Shown here piece by piece: positions 44,416-46,876 of a DNA stretch of 46,876 nt. The stretch lies in assembly GCF_945915845.1 (NCBI RefSeq), contig NZ_CAMEFX010000014.1, forward strand, positions 1 through 46,876, in the 5' to 3' direction. The first letter of the stretch is position 1. Each line of letters opens with the position of its first letter. Both the position numbers and the translations under genes were made by a program. Source of the stretch: an uncultured Actinobacillus sp. (GTDB lineage: Bacteria > Pseudomonadota > Gammaproteobacteria > Enterobacterales > Pasteurellaceae). The notes beneath the pieces were generated by a model. That model had not been told where the DNA came from, made no database searches, and worked only from the letters and a program-made list of their open reading frames with translations.

Positions 44416-45933
44416 ATGCTTGATTTATCAGCCCAAAATATCCGTTTAAACGGGCAAGCAGCGAACAAAGAAGAGGCGATTAAATTAGTCGCAGCAGGTT
44501 TAGTTGCAAATGGGAACGTAGCAGAAGGCTATGAAGCCGGTATGTTGGCACGTGAAACCCAAACCTCGACTTTTTTAGGCAATGGGATTGCGATTCCGCA
44601 CGGCACATTAGATACCCGAGATTTAGTTCAAAATACCGGTGTACAAATTATTCAATTTCCTCAAGGGGTTGAATGGGGCGAAGGAAATATTGCTTACGTA
44701 GCTATCGGTATTGCGGCAAAATCCGATGAACATTTAGCTTTACTTCGTCAATTAACGACTGTGTTAAGTGATGAAGAAGCAGCAGAAAAATTAGCAAAAA
44801 CCCAAGATGTGCAAGAGTTTGCTGATATTTTAAGCGGTAAAAAAACATTACCGGCGCTTTCAGAAGCCTTAATCTCATTAAATGTAGAAAGCTCAAGTTT
44901 GATTACCCTTTCTGCTATTAATGCGGGTAAATTACAAGAGCAAAATTACGTCACACAAGCCTTTATTAGTGATGTGGTTTCAGCCGCTCCACTTCATCTA
45001 GGCGATAATGTGTTCGTGATTGATAGCGCAAAAGGTAACTTGGCTAATGGCGTAGCAGTTGCACGTAATACGCAAGGACAAACATTAGTCAGCGTGGCTA
45101 CGGTAGATAATGCACTCAATCCCATTTTAGCCGCATTATTAAAATCTGAGGTTCGCAGTCAGTTTGCTTCTGCCAATAGCGCGCAGATGCTTGCGTTGTT
45201 TAATGGCGAAACGGTCAATACCGCCGAAAATTCAACCGCAGTTGTTTCAGCCACTTCAACGGTAAATAATGGACAAGTGGTTGGAAACTTTACGGTACGT
45301 AATGAACACGGTTTACACGCTCGCCCAAGTGCGGTATTGGTTCAAACGTTAAAAGCATTTAGCTCGAAAATTACCGTAGAAAACCTTGACCGTGCAACAG
45401 CGCCGGCAAATGCAAAAAGTACAATGAAAATTGTGGCATTAGGTGCAACGAAAGGGACGCGTTTACGCTTTATTGCAGAAGGCGATGATGCTCAACAAGC
45501 TATTGAAACCTTAGGCAAAGCAATGGCAGAAGGCCTTGGCGAAAGTGTCACTTTTATTCCTGCCGTTGAAGATAGCATTGAAGGTACTGCAACATCAGCA
45601 CAAACCGTTGCGGTTGAAACAGTTGTGCCAGCGGTAGCTGATAATGCAACAGAAGGTGCGGTAGAAGCGACTTTCGTTATTCACAACGAACACGGTTTAC
45701 ACGCTCGCCCAAGTGCGGTGCTTGTTAATGAAGTGAAAAAATATACGTCAAAAATCGAAGTGCAAAATCTTGATAAAAACTCACCGCTTGTGAGTGCCAA
45801 AAGTTTGATGAAAATCGTGGCACTTGGCGTAACAAAAGGCACGCGTTTACGCTTTGTGGCAACAGGTGATGATGCACAACAAGCCTTAGACGGTATCGGT
45901 GCAGCAATTGAAGCCGGTTTAGGTGAGAAATAA
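44416..45933 (+). CDS. fruB: Fructose PTS multiphosphoryl protein: EIIA-Fru with two HPr domains
   Basis: FruB carries phosphate from enzyme I to the fructose permease. The 505-residue protein has an EIIA-Fru domain (1-145) with the active histidine in IAIPHG (H62), a middle segment (about 160-285), and then two complete HPr domains. HPr 1 (about 292-380) has GLHARPSAV with active H301; HPr 2 (about 415-503) has the same motif with H429. The E. coli protein has only one HPr domain. The two active-site regions share 32 identical bases. A strong AAGAAGGAG precedes the ATG. Two FruR-like operators lie upstream. fruK follows after 9 bp in the same operon. Confidence 0.93.
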   Translation: MLDLSAQNIRLNGQAANKEEAIKLVAAGLVANGNVAEGYEAGMLARETQTSTFLGNGIAIPHGTLDTRDLVQNTGVQIIQFPQGVEWGEGNIAYVAIGIAAKSDEHLALLRQLTTVLSDEEAAEKLAKTQDVQEFADILSGKKTLPALSEALISLNVESSSLITLSAINAGKLQEQNYVTQAFISDVVSAAPLHLGDNVFVIDSAKGNLANGVAVARNTQGQTLVSVATVDNALNPILAALLKSEVRSQFASANSAQMLALFNGETVNTAENSTAVVSATSTVNNGQVVGNFTVRNEHGLHARPSAVLVQTLKAFSSKITVENLDRATAPANAKSTMKIVALGATKGTRLRFIAEGDDAQQAIETLGKAMAEGLGESVTFIPAVEDSIEGTATSAQTVAVETVVPAVADNATEGAVEATFVIHNEHGLHARPSAVLVNEVKKYTSKIEVQNLDKNSPLVSAKSLMKIVALGVTKGTRLRFVATGDDAQQALDGIGAAIEAGLGEK

Positions 45934-45942
45934 GGGGAAAAT

Positions 45943-46875
45943 ATGCGTATTGCAACAGTAACGTTAAATCCTGCATTTGATTTGGTCGGTCGCCTTGCCC
46001 GTATTGAAATCGGCGAAGTTAATACCGTTGAAACCTTAGGTTTATATCCTGCCGGAAAAGGGATCAATGTGGCAAAAGTCTTGGCAGATTTAGGCACAAA
46101 ATTATCTGTAACTGGTTTTCTTGGTGAAGAGAATCAAGGGGATTTTGTGCAATCTTTCGCAAAAAATGGGGTGGACGATCAATTCTATCGTGTCGCAGGT
46201 AAAACTCGTATCAATGTCAAAATTACGGAAACGGAAGCCGATGTCACGGATCTCAACTTTTTAGGCTTTGAGATCAGCGAAGAGGAGTGGGAGAAATTTA
46301 CCGCTCAAACTCAACATTGGGAAAGCCAATTTGATCTTGTTGCTGTTTGTGGTTCTTTACCTCGTGGCGTAAGCCCTGAGAAATTTGCCTTGTGGTTAGA
46401 AACGCTACATCAGCAAGGTTTAAAAGTGGTATTGGATAGCTCAAATGCGGCATTAACCGCTGGATTAAAAGCCCATCCTTGGCTAGTCAAGCCTAATCGC
46501 CGTGAATTAGAAGTTTGGGCTGGTCGAGCCTTAAATAGCCTCGAAGATGTGATTGTTGCTGCTCAAGATTTGCGTGCTAGAGGCATTGAAAACGTCATTA
46601 TCTCAATGGGTGAAAAAGGTTCGGTGTGGATCAATAACGAAGGCGTACTTCAAGCTCAACCACCACGTTGCGAAAATGTGGTAAGTACCGTAGGGGCTGG
46701 CGACTCAATGGTTGCAGGGCTTATCTATGGTTTCTCACAAGGTTGGGATAAAGCGAAAACCCTTGCCTTTGCCAGTGCGACATCTGCTTTAGCGGTTTCC
46801 CAAAGTAACGTGGGCGTAAGCGATAAAACAGCGTTGGAAGGGATTTTGGCACAGGTTAAATTGACTGAACTTTAA
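45943..46875 (+). CDS. fruK: 1-phosphofructokinase
   Basis: FruK phosphorylates fructose 1-phosphate, the product of PTS uptake, to fructose 1,6-bisphosphate. The 310-residue ribokinase-family (PfkB) protein begins MRIATVTLNPAFDLVGRL and has the family glycine pair PAGKGINVAKVLADLG near residue 35. The C-terminal signature VVSTVGAGDSMVAGLIYG (near 245-262) holds the catalytic aspartate. GGGGAAA lies before the ATG, 9 bp after the fruB stop. The stop codon is complete at 46875. The last bases TAAT could be the start of an overlapping TAATG for fruA, which is expected next but lies outside the window. Confidence 0.95.
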   Translation: MRIATVTLNPAFDLVGRLARIEIGEVNTVETLGLYPAGKGINVAKVLADLGTKLSVTGFLGEENQGDFVQSFAKNGVDDQFYRVAGKTRINVKITETEADVTDLNFLGFEISEEEWEKFTAQTQHWESQFDLVAVCGSLPRGVSPEKFALWLETLHQQGLKVVLDSSNAALTAGLKAHPWLVKPNRRELEVWAGRALNSLEDVIVAAQDLRARGIENVIISMGEKGSVWINNEGVLQAQPPRCENVVSTVGAGDSMVAGLIYGFSQGWDKAKTLAFASATSALAVSQSNVGVSDKTALEGILAQVKLTEL

Positions 46876-46876
46876 T

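Overview
This 46.9 kb window comes from a chromosome of a Pasteurellaceae species, most likely Haemophilus parainfluenzae or a close relative. The Haemophilus-type DNA uptake sequence (AAGTGCGGT and its complement) occurs at more than twenty sites. The tmRNA tag reads ANDEQFALAA, base composition is AT-rich, and the housekeeping genes (kdsD/kdsC, lpoA-yraN-diaA, ftsK-lolA-rarA, fruR/fruBK) look like Haemophilus orthologues. The species is an inference from these signs and from the Wzx/Wzy-type glycan locus.

Layout. Positions 1-42 hold the first 14 codons of a large type V secreted protein that runs off the left edge. Next come yvcK, an unexplained RNA-like stretch, rnpB (minus strand), kdsD-kdsC and the fructose repressor fruR. 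nrdA stands alone without nrdB, and a 267-bp MITE sits in its promoter region. A two-gene fucosidase plus PTS EIIC unit follows, then ftsH, rlmE, diaA, yraN, lpoA, rsmI and a PheC-like periplasmic protein. From 24.7 kb back to 17.8 kb a tightly overlapped minus-strand operon encodes a pyruvyl transferase, a Wzx flippase, a GT25 enzyme, a Wzy-like polymerase and two GT2 enzymes, and it ends in mltB. elyC-like, dacB, greA and ssrA (tmRNA) follow.

The segment from ssrA to about 32.4 kb is accessory. It holds a small membrane protein, a start-less Sel1-repeat remnant, a frameshifted small gene, a coiled-coil lipoprotein paired with a membrane-anchored protein, an unknown protein and a C-protein-like XRE regulator. 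Between 32.4 and 37.5 kb three glycosyltransferase-like genes surround serS. The right end is conserved: a MetE-like methyltransferase, rarA, lolA, ftsK and lrp, then the fructose PTS genes fruB (with two HPr domains) and fruK.

How the genes work together. Cell-envelope functions dominate: KDO synthesis (kdsD/kdsC), peptidoglycan synthesis and turnover (lpoA, dacB, mltB), lipoprotein transport (lolA), a surface glycan locus and a second glycosyltransferase cluster. fruR near the left end should repress fruBK at the right end, where two FruR-like operators lie 30 bp apart. The most notable observation is that a MITE with TA target duplication appears to have inserted inside an NrdR box of the nrdA promoter. 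Diverged copies of its end lie at three other places, and one of them supplies the last codons of a glycosyltransferase gene.
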